This document shows, one piece after another, positions 36,012-49,724 of a stretch of DNA of 64,000 bases. The position numbers and the translations under genes were made by a program. A model generated the notes under the pieces. It saw only the letters and a program-made list of their open reading frames with translations. It searched no databases and was not told where the DNA came from. The stretch covers positions 2,693,659-2,757,658 of the forward strand of contig NC_067283.1 of the NCBI RefSeq assembly GCF_020740795.1, written 5' to 3'. The DNA is from Apus apus. Its lineage: Eukaryota > Chordata > Aves > Apodiformes > Apodidae. Each line of letters begins with the position of its first letter. The stretch's first letter is position 1.

Positions 36012-39000
36012 TTGGTGCTGGGCAGCCCTAGCATGGCTGGGAGTCTGAGGCCACCAGTTACCAGCTTTTCTGGTGAAAGCTTTGTTTTCCTGCTATATCC
36101 AGTGCCTGTGTTTCCATGGGTAATCCAGCAAACCTCTTCTAAGAAATCTTCCCACAGCCTGCATGGCCTCAAACAGGAGCAGAAAGCCTTATCATGGAGG
36201 GTTGGGGTGGTATTCCTCTCCCTGGGGTCACATCTCCACAGTGGGGTGAGACCTACCAGCACTTCCCAACCTGTCCCAGTGCCAAATGCTCCAGCATCTC
36301 ACAAGAAACTTTGTGCTGGAGCAGCTGAGGAGTGTGCCCACCAGAGCGGGAGGGAGGTGTGTTGGAGATGGCTTTCCCAGGCCAAGGATTGTGGGCTTTT
36401 TTTAGGGGATTGCAGTTGATTCTGGTCTCAAGCCAGGTGTTGTGGAATGCTGATGCCCTTTCTGTGCTCTCCAGCAGGTTGTTGAGGTGACCACCACATG
36501 CCAGCTGCTGTTGCTGCCACACGCTGAGACACCCACCAACACCGACAACAGGTAGGTCCCATAAAACACAACAGCTCATATCCCTTGCTGGGGATTAACT
36601 GACCCACACCAGCAGCCCTTGGCCAAGGGTGTTGCTCCTCCAGGGCTTGCTTTTCCTGACTACGTTGCTGCTGGAAAGCAAGTTGAGGGTGAAGATGAAG
36701 TTTTCTTTCCAGCACAGGGTATGTGGGAACATCCCATCGATAGGTGATGCTCCAAGGTGTTTGTAGGAGTCACGTTGTCTCCAACTCCATCAGCTCTGTG
36801 AGGATAAGAGCCACCCTGGCAGCCAGACCAGGAGCTGGGATGTGCCTGCCCTGTATTGGGGTCAGCCTCATCGACTGGATGTGCAACTGTGTCATCCCTG
36901 GAGAGCGCGGGAGGCCGATCCATAAACCCGACCTGCCCTGCTGGGGTGGCACGCAGCCCCAGGAGCTCCGGCCGAGGCGCAACGCTGGCGTCGACACCAC
37001 GCTCCCCATTTCTAGAGCTCAGCCCTCTGCCCAACCTCAAAAAATGGGGAGAAAAAAAAAAAAAAGGGGGAATCCAGTACAGGCTCAGCTTTTTTCTCAC
37101 AATAGGAGCTGTCATCCCGCTTGCCAGTGGCTCCAGCCCCGTAAATAGCTAGAGGCCATCTGCAATGCAGATTGTGTGCGCGGCAACTGGTACAACCGGA
37201 TGCTTGTGATGCTGGGAATGCATCCCCCTCCTGACACCTGCCTCCTCTCTTTCCAGCCAGGGAAGGAAGGAGGAACAGGATGTTTCCCCAGCCTTTACTT
37301 TCCCCATCCCAGCTCCTGGAGATGTGAGCAGGTGGTGAAATGAAGGGAGACAAAAAAGGCAAAATACCAGTGCCCAGGTCCAGCTCGAAGAATAGATGTA
37401 TTTCATTTCTTCAGAGAGTGGATTATTTTAGTGAACCAACATGGGGAGGAGACCTCTGGGAACTGGGACCAAGAGGTGCAGGGAAGGAGTGACCATCTCT
37501 CCTCTATCAGCCCTGTGGTGGCCAAGTCCAGCATTAGGTTGCAGATATTCCCTTGAAGCACCAGGATTTCTGCTCCTGTTTGCTATCAGACAAGTCCTGC
37601 TGATGGAAAGCAAAGCACTTACATGGTGGGAATCCAGCCACAGGAATATCCTTGGCTTCTTAATCAAAGCCAGCACAGAAGTGATGGGGACTCAGCCTTG
37701 CTGTGAAAGCTCTCCAAAAAGCCAAGGGCAGTGCTCCCAGCCCTCCTGTTACAACCATCAGTGTGCTGACCTGGATATACTGGGTATAGAATGAGAAAAA
37801 AAGGGGAGGCTTATAATTTTTCCTGGTTGGAAGTGCAGGATACTCAGGCTATATCCATTTATCCCTTGCTTTTGGAAATGGTGGTGGTCCCATGGATGCC
37901 TCCTGGACGTGGTGGTGTGGACCTGAGAGAGAAAACAACTCCTAGAGCCAGGTGAAGAGGCGACACTGGTGTCACTGCCTGTGCTGGTGGGGTAATCTCC
38001 CTCCCCAGTATCATGGGTTTTTTTGCCCCATTTGTTCTCCAGAGCATGGGTGCTGCTGCTCCTTGGGACCATCACACTGCAGGTTCACCCCATCAGTTTT
38101 AGGACATGCTCCTAACTTGTGGACACCAGGGCTAGCAGGTGGGAACAAAACTAAGGCAGATGGCACAACTGTGGTAGCACCTCTAGGCTCTTTGCTGGTT
38201 TTATTTCTGGAATCCAATCTGATCCCCCTTGTCTTACCCACTGTGGTCTTAGGGAAGAAATTTCACTGGTCTTCTTACTGTAGCTCCTGTTGTTTCTAAA
38301 GACAGGCAAGATCTTGCTTCATGCCTTATCATCCTGGCTGCAGTAAGTGTGCTGCCTCTTTGGTCCCTGGATGCCTCTGAGAAGAGTTTTGCTTCATCTT
38401 CTCTCCACTTTCCCACTGAATAGTTGCATTTATCCATAAGGTCTCCTCTGCTCTTGTCCAGCCTGACCAGACCTAGCTCAGCCTCTCCTCATCCACCACC
38501 CAGAGCACCCCTCAGTTTTATCAGTGAGCTGTTAACACCCAATCTCAACCCAGTTTTCTATCACCTTTGAACACCTGAAGTATTTTATCCAAGATCCTTT
38601 TCCATCCTCTCTCATAGGAACCTCACACCAGCCGATAGCAAAACAGTGTCAACAAGGCAAAACTGAGCTTGTTCTTGTCCCCAGGTCTTTTATCCTGCCC
38701 TAGGAGGAACACAAAGCTTCCTGGGCTCTCTCCAGTGGTAGGATGAAGCTTTGGGGAGCTTGCAGAGGAGCAGAAGCTTCCCCCTGTGCCACCACATGCA
38801 GGAGGGGACAATGGCAGCATTGAGTGGGGAGCTGAAACGCTGCCGCATTGTGCCTGGCAGAGAGATGCCCGGGGAATAATTGTCTCCTCCTTGGCTTTGT
38901 TGCAGGGCTGTGGTGGGTCGTGCTGCAGGGCTTTTCTCCCCCGTGAAGGGCTCCGGTTATGTGGTGAAGACCCTCAGCTCAGAAGCACTTTTTTTTTTCC

Positions 39001-39096
39001 TGGCTGAGAAAGGTAGGACTCGTCTGATCTCCTTACTGAGGCGTGACTCTGGGAGTGTCGCTGATGGGGAGAAAATGTGGGTTTGTGAGGAAAATG
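36012..39096. other. Intergenic
   Basis: No supported gene. A GC- and CpG-rich patch lies at 36890-37010 next to an A13 run at 37049. The stretch around 38440-38540 (GTCCAGCCTGACCAGACCTA) may be a very worn minus-strand CR1 fragment, not certain enough to list separately. Confidence 0.4.
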
Positions 39097-39301
39097 TGAG
39101 GAACTTCTTCAGTGTGAGGGTGGGGAGACCCTGGCCCAGGTTGCCCAGAGAAGCTGTGGCTGCCCCATCCCTGGAAGTGTTGAAGGGCAGGTTGGATGGG
39201 GCTTGGAGCAACCTGGTCTGGTGGGAGGTGTCCCTGCCCATGCAGGGGGTTGAACTGGATGATCTTTAGTGTCCCTTCCAACCCAAACCATTCTATGATG
39301 T
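39097..39301 (+). mobile_element. CR1 LINE 3' fragment
   Basis: It runs from GTGAGGAACTTCTTCAGTGT through CCTGGCCCAGGTTGCCCAGA and GTGTCCCTGCCCATGCAGGG to a terminus with ATTCTATGATG. An AT-rich stretch (TATATTATATATAG) follows at 39390-39450. Confidence 0.93.
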
Positions 39302-42300
39302 TTGGGGGGAAAAGGGTGTTCCCTTCCCCATCCTGGGAGCCATGTCACTCTTTTATTGATCCTTGTACTGTATTTTGTGCATATTATGTTGTATATATTA
39401 TATATAGTTTATTTTTAAATATCACAGATATAAGATATAATGCATATAAAATCAACACAGAGAGCCCTAAACATTGTCTTTTATATATCTATGAAATGTT
39501 TTAAAGTATTAAAAATGTGCTTAAGCTACAGAAATCCAACACCACTCAAGGTCTGGGCAATCCCTTAAAATTTGGATCCAGGGTCTTGCTTGAAACTGTT
39601 TCAAATGAGGCAGAATGAGACTTTGCTCCAAAACAGAGTGAGGCTGAGATTATTTTTAGAAACATATTTAAGGTTGTTTTCAAGCTGGGCACCTACAAAA
39701 GGATTTTCCTAAACAGTTGCTGGAGAGAGTGTTTTTCTCACCCAAAAAATCTGCTTGGAAAACTTTAATCTGAGCTGAAGTTTCAGCTTGTGACCATGTC
39801 AAGGGCAGCAGCAGCTGCAGGAACAAGTCCTGCGGCGATGCCTCCCTTCTCCCTCCTCCGCTATCCCCAGAGCATCCCACAAGCTAATTTCCTCTTAAAA
39901 ACCCCTTCTGGGAACACATCCCCCCTGCACAGTCAGCCAGGCTGTTTCCCAGCTTGTTCCTTCCTGAAAGCAGCTGGAGAGAAGAAACACACTTGAAAAA
40001 TTAAACAAGAAGATGAAAAACTGGCCGAGCCATCCCAGCTGTGCTGGGGAGCAAGGACATCCCTTCTCCTTTAAACTGGGAAAAACAAGTTATTTTGAGT
40101 GGTTTCACATGGTGGGTGCTACTTCAGAAATGCTGAGAGACGTGCACTGGGTTCCTGAGGATCAGGAGACTGAGGAACCACCAGATTTTAAAGTTTTAGA
40201 GCTGTCATCATACTGGATTTGCCAAGTTTTGGTGGGTTCTTGAATTGCAGTGAGCAAAACGTGGCTGATTTGGACCCTTGGAAGCCAAGTCTTGCCTCGC
40301 AGCACGGGGCCTTTAAGGAAAACATCAATTATTGGGAGAACAGCCATAAAATCATGCGAGTTGGCAAGGCAAAGGAGCAGAGCACAACGCGCCTAAAGTC
40401 GCAGCCTCTGGATGGTGGCAATTATTTAATCCCCTGCTCATCGTGTTTGTGGGATAACACCACCCCTCTCTTCAACTGGAGACCTGCCTGGGGGGCAAAA
40501 CCCTCTGGTTGTGAGCAAGAGGGGCTGGGAGAGGAGGAAAATGTTCCCTCTGTCCCTTTCCAGCTGTTTTCCCTTCCAGCTGTTATGGAAGGCTTCCAGC
40601 CTTCCCCCTGCAAAACGGGGCTGGGAAGGGAGCAAAGGGAAGAAGAGGAGCTGGGAAAGGAGCAGAGGGGTGAAGAGGGGCTGGGCTGGGGCTGGCAGGG
40701 AGCCCCCAGCCATCAGAAACCCCTAAAAATGTAAAACCTGAGTGACAAGTTTGGGATATTCAATTAGACATGAAAATCAGGGGAGAAAGGGTTTAGATAC
40801 TGCAGCAGTATCACTGCAGCTGTAAGTACAGGTCGGTTTTGCAGCTGTCTTTCCTTTCTGCTCCACTCCTATTTGAACAGGAAGGAAAAGAAATCCCATC
40901 TCCGCCTTTAGCTCCTGCTCCAAGGAGCTCTTTCTCTCTCTCTCTGCTATTATTAGCCCTAAAGCCTGAGACAATTTGAATAATTTGATTTTTTTCCCCC
41001 AGCGTTGCTCTTGGCTCCTGAAGGCACCGCCACATTCTTGTTTCTTTTTCTGGACTTTTTTTGGGTGCTTATAAGGAAATGAAAAAAACGCAAGGAGGGG
41101 AAGGGAAACCCTTGGCATCCTGGGCAGTGATGAGTTTGTGCTGAGTGGGACTTGGAGGACCTCTTCTGTCTTGGGAAGCTTCCCCTGTCGAGGTCTCCAC
41201 GTCAGCATCTCCAGGCTGGTGCAGCGGGAAGACGTTTGGATTCAAAGCAGTGGGAGGGGAGGAAAAGCAGCAGTCAGAGAGCTCTGCCTGCAGCAGGAAG
41301 GGACAGGGGCTGCCTGCAGCTCCACGCACCACAGCTGGGAAGGATGGGATGTTTCTGCAAAGGACTGAGCCCAGCACTTCTCCGTATGTTACTGGTTTGG
41401 TTTGTTTTTTTTTCCTGCCCTCTGCTTAACTTTGCCTGTTTTGTTGGATGGTTTTGGCTTGGCTGAGTCCTGGTGCTTCATAGACCCGCTGCTTAGATCC
41501 AGCTCTGCTCCCACCCCTTTCTCCCCTGCTCAGTTTTCTGCCCTTTTCCCATCCCTTGGGTGGGGAATGTGTTCGCTGGGATCTAGCCTCCATGTATTGC
41601 CTTTCCTGCCTGTGGCAGGAGACAGAACATCCCTATTTGGCATCAGTTTGTGCACACTTTATGTCGGCATAAATCATCCCCCGTCACGCCGGGCAGTGCA
41701 AATCCACCTCCAGGGAGGTTGGGATTAAACCGTTGGTGTTTTAGCTTTTTTCTGATGGAAATCCCTCTGTGCTCTGGGACTTTCTGCCCAGTCCCCATCC
41801 CTGATCTCCTCCCCTTCTTGGGCCATCCGAAGTGGGGAGAGGGAGATGCTTTAGGGTTTGGTTTTCCTGCTGGTTCTCTTGGTCCCTTGGGTTACGTTTC
41901 TGAGATTTCTGCTCGCACAGCAAGTGTTGGGCTCTGCAGCCTGTTTGCTTTCAGAGCACCAGCTTAGGTGGCACATGCTCAGGCATCACGAGCTGGTCTT
42001 TAAAGACCAGGCAGAGACCAGCACCCGAAGGAGCTCAGCCCAGCAGAAGATGCTGGTTTGCAGCTGGTGTCTCTAACTCATGGACAAAAGGTCCATTGAT
42101 AAGTTTGTTCTCTCTAAGGTGCTTTTGTATTGTGTTTTTTTTTTTAAATAATATCCATGGATGTGATGAGCACACTCCTTCTCACATCTCAGAGCACTTC
42201 ACAAAGGGTGTCTGCTCTTCTGTGCAGCTGGGGAGACTGAGGCATGGGGAAGGCAGTAGTTCAGCACTGCCACCACCACTGAGGGCTGAACGGGCTCCTT

Positions 42301-43985
42301 GGTGTCCTCATCTTCTTGGCCAGGGACCTTCCTTTGAGAGAAACCTCTCCTGTTGGTTACCAAACACACAGGATGCTCTTCTGGGGTGGGATGTCCTTCT
42401 CTAGCTTGTATCCCCCACCAACACCTCCGAGCTCTTGGATGAATGTTGTTTAGAGAAGCTGTTGCATTTCTGCAGCCTTTATCAAATCCGTCCCCATTAA
42501 AACACTAAGATCTTCCCTGGGTGACCCTCAGCTATGTCCTTCCTACCTCCAGATCCCTGGTACAGTCATAACAAACTTGGTTGCAACCCAAATTTGTCCA
42601 GAGGGATCCCCTGAAAGCAGGACTAGAAGGACCTCCTGGTCAATTCTGTGCCCCATGTGTAGGGCAGCGCTTCTCTTGTACACCCTGGGGGCTCCATCTT
42701 CTCCCATCCCAAAATGTTCTTTCCATCTATACCAAGCACAGGAGCTTGGCGTAATTAATTTATTGAAGCTGTGCTTCATGGGAGAGAGCCACGTCCTCTC
42801 CTGGAGAACACACCCATGCCCCAACCAGGGGGAAGCAAAGAATCCCTTGAATCTTAGGAGGCCACAGGTACCTTCCCCTTTCACCCAAATTACCTTCAAA
42901 CGCCACAGGAGCTCAATCTGTCCCAAGCCTCCCTAGAAAGTTAGAGGAAGGAAATCCAATGCAATTCCTGGCTCAAGTGAGTCAGGGGTGTGTGGGAATG
43001 GGGGAAAGAGGCGTGTCACTGGTGTGGAATCTGTATTCCTGCAAGCTATGAGAACTATTCTGAGACAATCCTTGGGTGTTGTCCAAGACAAAAATACCAG
43101 GAGGTTTTTTTTTATTTGTATGTAATAAGGAAACCTCTCCATCCCCTGTAACGTGCTGCAGAGGTGGACCACAGCACTGTATTCCTGCAGGTCCCAGCAC
43201 TGGAGAGGACTCTCTCCTAATTTATGGCTTGCTTGGAGCTCTTCCACCCCAAGTTCATCCAACCAGCCCAAGGGTCGTTTCTAAAGCTGCGCAGCTCCCT
43301 TTGACCCAGTCTGTTTCTTGGAGATCTTGGTGACCGGCCACGTAAACTGTGGTTGCTGCTCCTTGCTGCCAGGAAAAGAGAAAATAAAGGAGTTTGTGTG
43401 GGGTTGCTGCACGTCCTCAGTGGAACCCGGGGCTGCAGCAGTAGGGGACAGGGGAAAGGGAGAGAAAATGAGAAGCCCCCTCTTAAAAATTAATTAAGGC
43501 AAACTGGGGCAAATTGGTATTTCACTCCTAACTCAAGCTGCTTCGCTTCTAACTTTGCTAGAGGAATTTGTTGCCCTCCCTGCCTCTGCAGTGGGGCCTG
43601 GTGGCATTTTTTGGTGCTGTGGGGTGTCTTTTTGGCTCTCTGGCTGCCTCCCCAGGAGGTGGGGTCCATGGGGCTGCCTGCCAGGGGCCCTGGGCTGTCC
43701 CTAGGGCATGAGGTGGCTCTACACAGGGTCCATTCACGTCCCACAGGGTCTCAGAAGAGCAGCTCTGAGAACCTTGCAGCCTCTTCTGTGGTCTGTCTTC
43801 TCACTAATCCTGGGAGCAGAGCAGCCTCCTGGGGAGGTTGCCAGCTTCTCCCAACCACTGGTGGGTGTGAAGGTGTGGGAGGTGTTGAGCAAGAGGGGAC
43901 TGATGGGGATCTCAAGGGTGAGTTGTGCAATAGCAGAAGAACAGAGACTGAAGGTACCTCAGGAGGTCATGGAGCAGAGCCAACT
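39302..43985. other. Intergenic, no supported gene
   Basis: Mixed unique sequence. A purine-rich tract lies at 40615-40695, a (CT)n-like run at 40930-40945, and T-runs occur at several points. The segment at 40290-40440, with AATTATTTAAT and ATAAAATCATG words, could be regulatory. Open frames up to about 170 codons lack domains or splice support. Confidence 0.4.
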
Positions 43986-44725
43986 CTGATTTTGGATGAA
44001 GTTGCCCAGGGCCCTGTCCAGTGGAGTTATCTCCAAGGGTGGAGATCCCACCAGCTCCTTGTGCCAATGTTTGTCATGGAGACTTTTTTATTTCATATCC
44101 AGTTGAAGTTATTCTGGCTGCAATTTGGCCTTTCATTGTGCACTTTTGAGAAGTGTCTGGATCACCTTCTCAGAGGTGGTCCCACAGAGGCAGCTTCACA
44201 CACACATAAGATCTTCCCCTCCTCTTCTCCAGGCTGTTCAGACCCAGCTCTCTCAGCCTTGCTCTTGGACCTCACATTCTCCAGCCCGCAACCATTTCGG
44301 AAGCCTCTGCAGGACTCACTCCAGTACCCTTCTTGTACTGGGGAGCCCCAGACTAGACACAGGATCCAGTTGTGGTCTTACAAAGGCCAAACAGAGAGGA
44401 TCCCAACAGCACTCACCCTGCTGGCTATGCTCTTGCCAAGACAGCCCAGCATAGGGGTGGCCTTCTCTGCTGCAAAGCCACACTGACTGCTCTTTGTCTG
44501 TAGAGCCAGCCAGTCAGTCCCCACTGCCCTGAGTCCTGTCCCCCCACCATTCAGCCTTTGCCTGTGTTGAACTTCATCTGCGTCCCACCAGCCTGTGTCT
44601 CCAACATACTGAGGTCCCCCAACACAGCAGCACTGCCCCACCCCACATCTCCGCTGCACCTCCCACCCATGACTGGCCCCAAGCTCAGTCCCATCCCCCT
44701 GATCATTAATGAGACTCAACAGCCT
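43986..44725 (-). mobile_element. Diverged CR1 LINE, internal to 3' region
   Basis: On the minus strand this follows CR1 order. The plus strand shows GTTGCCCAGGGCCCTGTCCA, then TCTCCAGGCTGTTCAGACCC, CTCACCCTGCTGGCTATGCT and GTTGAACTTCATCTG, which is the CR1 layout read backwards. It is more diverged than the other copies and reaches further into the ORF2 side. Confidence 0.72.
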
Positions 44726-46584
44726 TGTCCCCACCTGTCCTCCTAGGGAGGTGCCACCATGGAAGGGTGCGTGATGGGGGATGCTGGAGGAGACCCAGCA
44801 GAACAGGGGGGGTGACAGGGCAGCACCAGCTCCTCCATGGGGGGCCAGGCTGGTGTTGGGGTCATGAGACCCTACTTTCTGGGTGAATCTACATGCAGCA
44901 ATCCCCGTGTCAACTGAGATGAAGACCCATTTCAACAGAGCGAGGACTGAGGGATCTCGGAGTCTCCCCGGGCTGCGTTTCTGCTCTGCTGGGTTATTTC
45001 TGACCGTGACTTTTCATCCCCTCTTAAACACACGCTCGGGCCAAGAACTTGACAAGTGTCTGCTTTGTGCAAAGTGCCTTTCAAACATGAGGTGGAGGCC
45101 AGCAAGGCAGCGAGCTGCAGATGGCACATGTGAAGCCCACCAGCCGGCTGCTGGTGGGATGTAAATGGATGAAATCACTGGAAAACGGCCCAGAAGCCCA
45201 GCTCGGCTGACGCGTCGCTGCCAGCTCCTGTCTGGCCTCGAGAATCTTTGGGTGCTTGAATCCCTTCTGTGGGTTAATGCAGAGTTAATCCAATCCAACC
45301 CCCCACCCCAAATGACGTTCCCCACCGGTTCCAGCCCTGGAGAATCCCTGCTGTGCATCCAGGAGCTTCTGCTTCGGAAACCTGATGCCGATTCAAACAC
45401 AAGCCTGAGCCAAATTCCTCCAGGCATCCTCCTGTTTTGTTTTTTCTTCTTTCCTGCCAGGGACAATGGTGGGCTCTGCCCAGCCCTTTCCTCTGAGCTC
45501 CCAGACAGAAATAGTTAACCAGGTTCACTAGGAGATGAATGTCCTCGTTTCCTTTCCAGGGCAGGCAGCTCCCCCTTGCCTCCCCCCTGCCCTGTCTCTC
45601 TGCTCCCAGCCCTGGGGAGCAGCCACTATCTAGTGACATGATGCAAGAGCAGACATTGTCTCCCTCCCTCTCAGTGACCTGGTGGCCTCTGCAAGTGCTG
45701 CCAGGTCCCCCAGGGCCTTCTGCAGCACGAGAGCAGCCCTTTGCTCTCCTCTGGTGAGCGGTGGGACAGGAGCACCTCGTGGCTCCAGGGAAGACATGAG
45801 CCAGCCCTGGCTCTGGAGAGTGTCAAGTCAAAACAGATCAAGCTAATAAGAAGGAAGCAACACTGGAAGAGAGGAAAGAAAGAAAAGGTGATGCCACAGG
45901 CATTGCAGAGCAATCCCTGCTGTGGAAGAGCCTCATCTGATAAGGTGGTTTCTCCCAGGGTTGTGGTTGGTTCCCCCAGGAAAGGGGAGACCACTGGGGC
46001 CAAGCCCCTGTGCTGACCCCACCACCCAGACTCCAGAGGCTGCAGATGGGACACCCCAGGCTAGTTTTGGTTGCCCACACTGTAGGTGTTTTAGGGTCAT
46101 CTGAGATGCCACAACCCGTTAGTTTTGCCCGGGGGGTGCTGTTGGCTCGTGTGGTGCTCCAGCTGCTGGAGCAGTGATAGGGCAGTTGGGAGGAGCTGCT
46201 CAGAGCTCATGTAGCCACTTCTCCGAGGGCATCTGGAGGATGGCTGCCTTCAGTGGGGCTTTGTTGTGTGCCTGGCTTGCCTTTGTGGGACACGGTTACT
46301 CTCAGGCTGCAAAACTCCCTGGAGAAAGCCTTTTTTAAGTGGCAGGGCTGGAGGAAGACAGGAGAGAAGATCTTTGCTGAAGGTGTCAGCTGTAGCTTCA
46401 GCTCCCAGTTGGATGGATTCAGAGTTTTGCATGGGGTGGGCATGGCATTCAGTGGGGACTGACAGTTTGGTGGAGCATGAGACATCCCACTGCCCCAGCC
46501 AGGGCATGGAGACCTGCTCAGCATCCCTGTGCGAGAGAAGAGGTGAGGAGCTCCAATAGAGCAAAGCTTCCCAGGACATCCTTT
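44726..46584. other. Intergenic, no supported gene
   Basis: No gene seen. The segment 45010-45230 contains closely packed factor-like words, including CTTTGTGCAAAGTG and CCTTTCAAA, and could be an enhancer. The rest is unremarkable. Confidence 0.35.
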
Positions 46585-46750
46585 GCCCAAAGCTGTGGCT
46601 GCCCCATCCCTGGCAGTGTTGAAGGGCAGGTTGGATGGGGCTTGGAGCAACCTGGTCTGGTGGGAGGTGTCCCTGCCCATGGGAGGGCAGTTGGGACTGG
46701 ATGAGCTTTAAGGTCCCTTCCAACCCAAACCCTTTCATGATTCTGTGATC
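46585..46750 (+). mobile_element. CR1 LINE 3' fragment
   Basis: It contains AAGCTGTGGCTGCCCCATCC, GCAGTGTTGAAGGGCAGGTT, GGTGTCCCTGCCCATGGGAG and a terminus CATGATTCTGTGATCC. About 165 bases. Confidence 0.93.
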
Positions 46751-47934
46751 CTGGGGCTTGTGAGATGGACTGCATGCTGCTGTGATTTCAGGAGAGGGGG
46801 AGGATGGTTGTGTGTGTTCTGCTTTGGCTCCAGCCTGGGAGCTGGCCTGGGGCTGATGCTGGCCATGCTGAAGCACTGCTGGTCTTTGGGCAGGTGGGAT
46901 CCATGGCAAAGGTGGGGCTGGTCCCTGCACAGGGGCTGCTCCACACCCCCTCCATCTCGGGTTGCTGCAGTGTTTGACTGAGGCTGAAGACCAGAGAAAG
47001 CTCCAGTGTCAAATGCGGGAGGTTTTTATCTCCTTCTTTCAATCCTCATTGCTCAGCATGAACTGTAGGGGTCCATGGGGCACTTCTGAAGCTGGTTTGC
47101 AGGATAACCTTACTTCTAGGTGTCATAGTAGAGAGGGATGCCCTGGAAAACAGGAGGAGAGGGATGCAGCCAGGCCAGAAGAGCAGCAGGAGCATTTCTG
47201 CAAGAAATGCCACGTCTAACAGCAAATACATGGGAGGTTTCACACCCTGGCCAGGACATGGTTTGGATCCCATTTATTTAGTCCTCCATGGGGACCAGAG
47301 ATCCCGAGGTGGGAGGACGAGGAGGAAGCTCTGCTCCCAGCAGCAGCTTTCTTGCAAGCTTTTGCACCCTGTGTCTCTCTGCCCTCCCAGCTCTCGTGGC
47401 TGCAGAGCCTCCTGGCAGCCCACAGCACTTTTTTAGCCCTTCCAGAAAATTTTAATAGTTCTAGTTAAGGGTGAACTCTGAGGCATGATTTCCAGGGAGT
47501 GTTTTTACAGTGTTTATGTTGGAGGACTGTAGTTTATGTAGGGTTTGAAACATTCACTGAAACCTCTTATCACTGGAGCTTAAAAACAACAGAGTGCTGA
47601 TGAAAGTCCTGGGCTAATTGAAGGCAGGTTGATTTAGAGCTGGAGCTGCCCAAATGCCAGTGCTGCAGAATGCCTGAGGGCTCCTGGCAGAACAAGATGA
47701 TCAGCAGATGCAAGAGGCATCAGCTTGGGAAACCTCCAGGAGTGATTGCTTAAATGTGCTTTTTTTATAAGCCAAACCAGCTCATCCAAGCACTCAGATA
47801 TCTTGTGCCGGTGTTAAAAATGCAGCTTGCTTCCATTCCCATGGCTCCTCCTGTTGTGCCTTTAGTAGGATCTCAGGGGGACAACTCATGTTTCAGTAAA
47901 ATTAGGGACTTGAGTGAGATCCCATCCCATTAAG
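46751..47934. other. Intergenic, no supported gene
   Basis: I see no gene, RNA gene or clear repeat here. Confidence 0.45.
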
Positions 47935-48398
47935 TGCTGGAGCGTGTCCAGGGAAGGGCAAGGGAGCTGGGGAAGGGGCTGGAGCACCAGTCTGAGCAGG
48001 AGCAGCTGAGGGAGCTGGGGGTGTCCAGCCTGGAGCCAAGGAGGCTGAGGGGAGACCTGCTGGCTCTGCAGCTGCCTGAGAGGAGGTTGGAGCCAGGGGG
48101 GTCGGGCTCTGCTCCCCAGGAACAAGGGATGGGACAAGAGGAACCGGCCTCCAGTTGTGCCAGGGGAGGCTGAGGTTGGATCTGGGGAACAATTCCCTCC
48201 TGGCAAGGGTTGTCAGGCCCTGGCCCAGGCTGCCCAGGGTGGGGTGGGAGTCCCCATCCCTGGAGGGGTTTCCAAGCCCTGGAGATGGTGCTGAGGGACA
48301 CGGGGCAGTGGTGGCCTTTGCAGAGTTAGGTTAATGGCTGGACTTGATGATCTTAAAGGTCTTTTTCAACCAGAACAATTCTGTGATTCGATGATCTG
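47935..48398 (+). mobile_element. CR1 LINE 3' region, close relative of the MMTAG2 copies
   Basis: It starts abruptly at GCTGGAGCGTGTCCAGGGAA, continues through ACCTGCTGGCTCTGCAGCTG and GGAACAATTCCCTCCTGGCA, and ends TTCAACCAGAACAATTCTGT. By eye it is nearly identical to 12315-12768 and to the reverse complement of 13991-14420, so all three belong to one young subfamily. Confidence 0.95.
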
Positions 48399-49287
48399 TG
48401 TGATTCAGAGCAATCTGACCTCACAAGTGTCTCACTAAAAACACCCTCCTGCTCTTCTAACCTTTTCCACTGAAGGGCAGGGCTGCCATTCTCCTGTTAG
48501 ACCTGCAGCTGAGGTCTGAGAGAATGAACTACATCAGGGGCCAGCAATGGGTCATCTTGAAGCATCAGGAAGCAATTTATGCATCTGCCATAGGAGACAC
48601 CTACTTTACCTTCATTCCTGACCCCTCTGGTTGTGTCCACCTTTCCTCCTCTAGCATCAGGGATGCTGTGGAGAAGCAGGTGAACAGTGGGATGGGTATA
48701 AAATGTTCAGTTCATCAAAAATGTGAACTAGCAGGGAAGAGTTAAAGGAGGATATCACATCTTGGACAGGGTGTGCTTCTGGTCTCCTGGCTCCTGAAAA
48801 CATGTGAAATTTACAGGAGCAGTGAGAAGAGTTGGAAACTGAGTTGTAGCCCAGACCAGCCCTTAGAGGCCAGGTGGACACTGAACTCAGCTCCAAGGAG
48901 GACTGAGCACCCGTGTTTAGGCAACTAAATCCCACTCACGTGCCTTAGAAACAGTCTTGGAGTAGTTAATGAGACATCTTTTCCTGTTGAGGAGAAGCCA
49001 CCATGCTGCACGTGGTCCTGGCTCCACATGACCCACCCCATACCCCTGCAACCCTTTTCCTAGAAACATCTACTGGGACTTCCCTTCCAGGCAAAAAGGC
49101 AATTAATTCCAGGCCAGTTGTTTAGGAAAGATCCTGAGTTGCTTTAGGCAACTTCCTAGATGTATCCTACTAAGTGTACCCTACTTGGTGCATCCTACTG
49201 GAAAGGGACAGAGAGAAAGGCAGAGCATTATAGTTGTATCTACATGCCTCCGTTCTAGATATAAGTACTAGAAAATTGAGCAGATTT
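48399..49287. other. Intergenic, no supported gene
   Basis: Nothing recognisable apart from short open frames without support. Confidence 0.45.
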
Positions 49288-49724
49288 CACAGAATCACAG
49301 AATCTTAGGGGTTGGAAGGGACGTCAAAAGATCATCCAGCCCAACCCCCCTGCCAGAGCAGGGTCACCCAGAGCACATCACACAGGAACTTGTCCAGGTG
49401 GGTTTGAATGTCTCCAGGGAAGGAGACTCCACAGCCTCTCTGGGCAGCCTGTTCCAGGGCTCTGTCACTCTCACAGGAAAGAAGGTTTGTCTGATATTCA
49501 CATGGAACCTCCTGTGCTCCAGTTTGCACCCATTGCCCCTTGTCCCATCACTGGACATCACTGAACAAAACCTGGCTCTGTCCTCCTGACACTCACCCTT
49601 TACATACTTGTAACCATGGGTGAGGTCACCCCTCAGTCTCTTCTTCTCCAAGCTCAAGAGACCCAGCTCCCTCAGCCTTTCCTCAGCAGGGAGATGTTCC
49701 ACTCCCTTCATCACCTTTGTGGTT
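49288..49724 (-). mobile_element. CR1 LINE 3' region
   Basis: It begins with CACAGAATCACAGAATCTTA, then GGTTGGAAGGGACGTCAAAA, CCACAGCCTCTCTGGGCAGC, ATTGCCCCTTGTCCCATCAC and CCTCAGCCTTTCCTCAGCAG. It corresponds to the plus-strand copy at 33688-34161 read backwards. About 437 bases. Confidence 0.95.

Noticed and set aside
38440-38600. Possible minus-strand CR1 remnant
   Set aside because: Only a few words match and no terminus is present; too weak to list.
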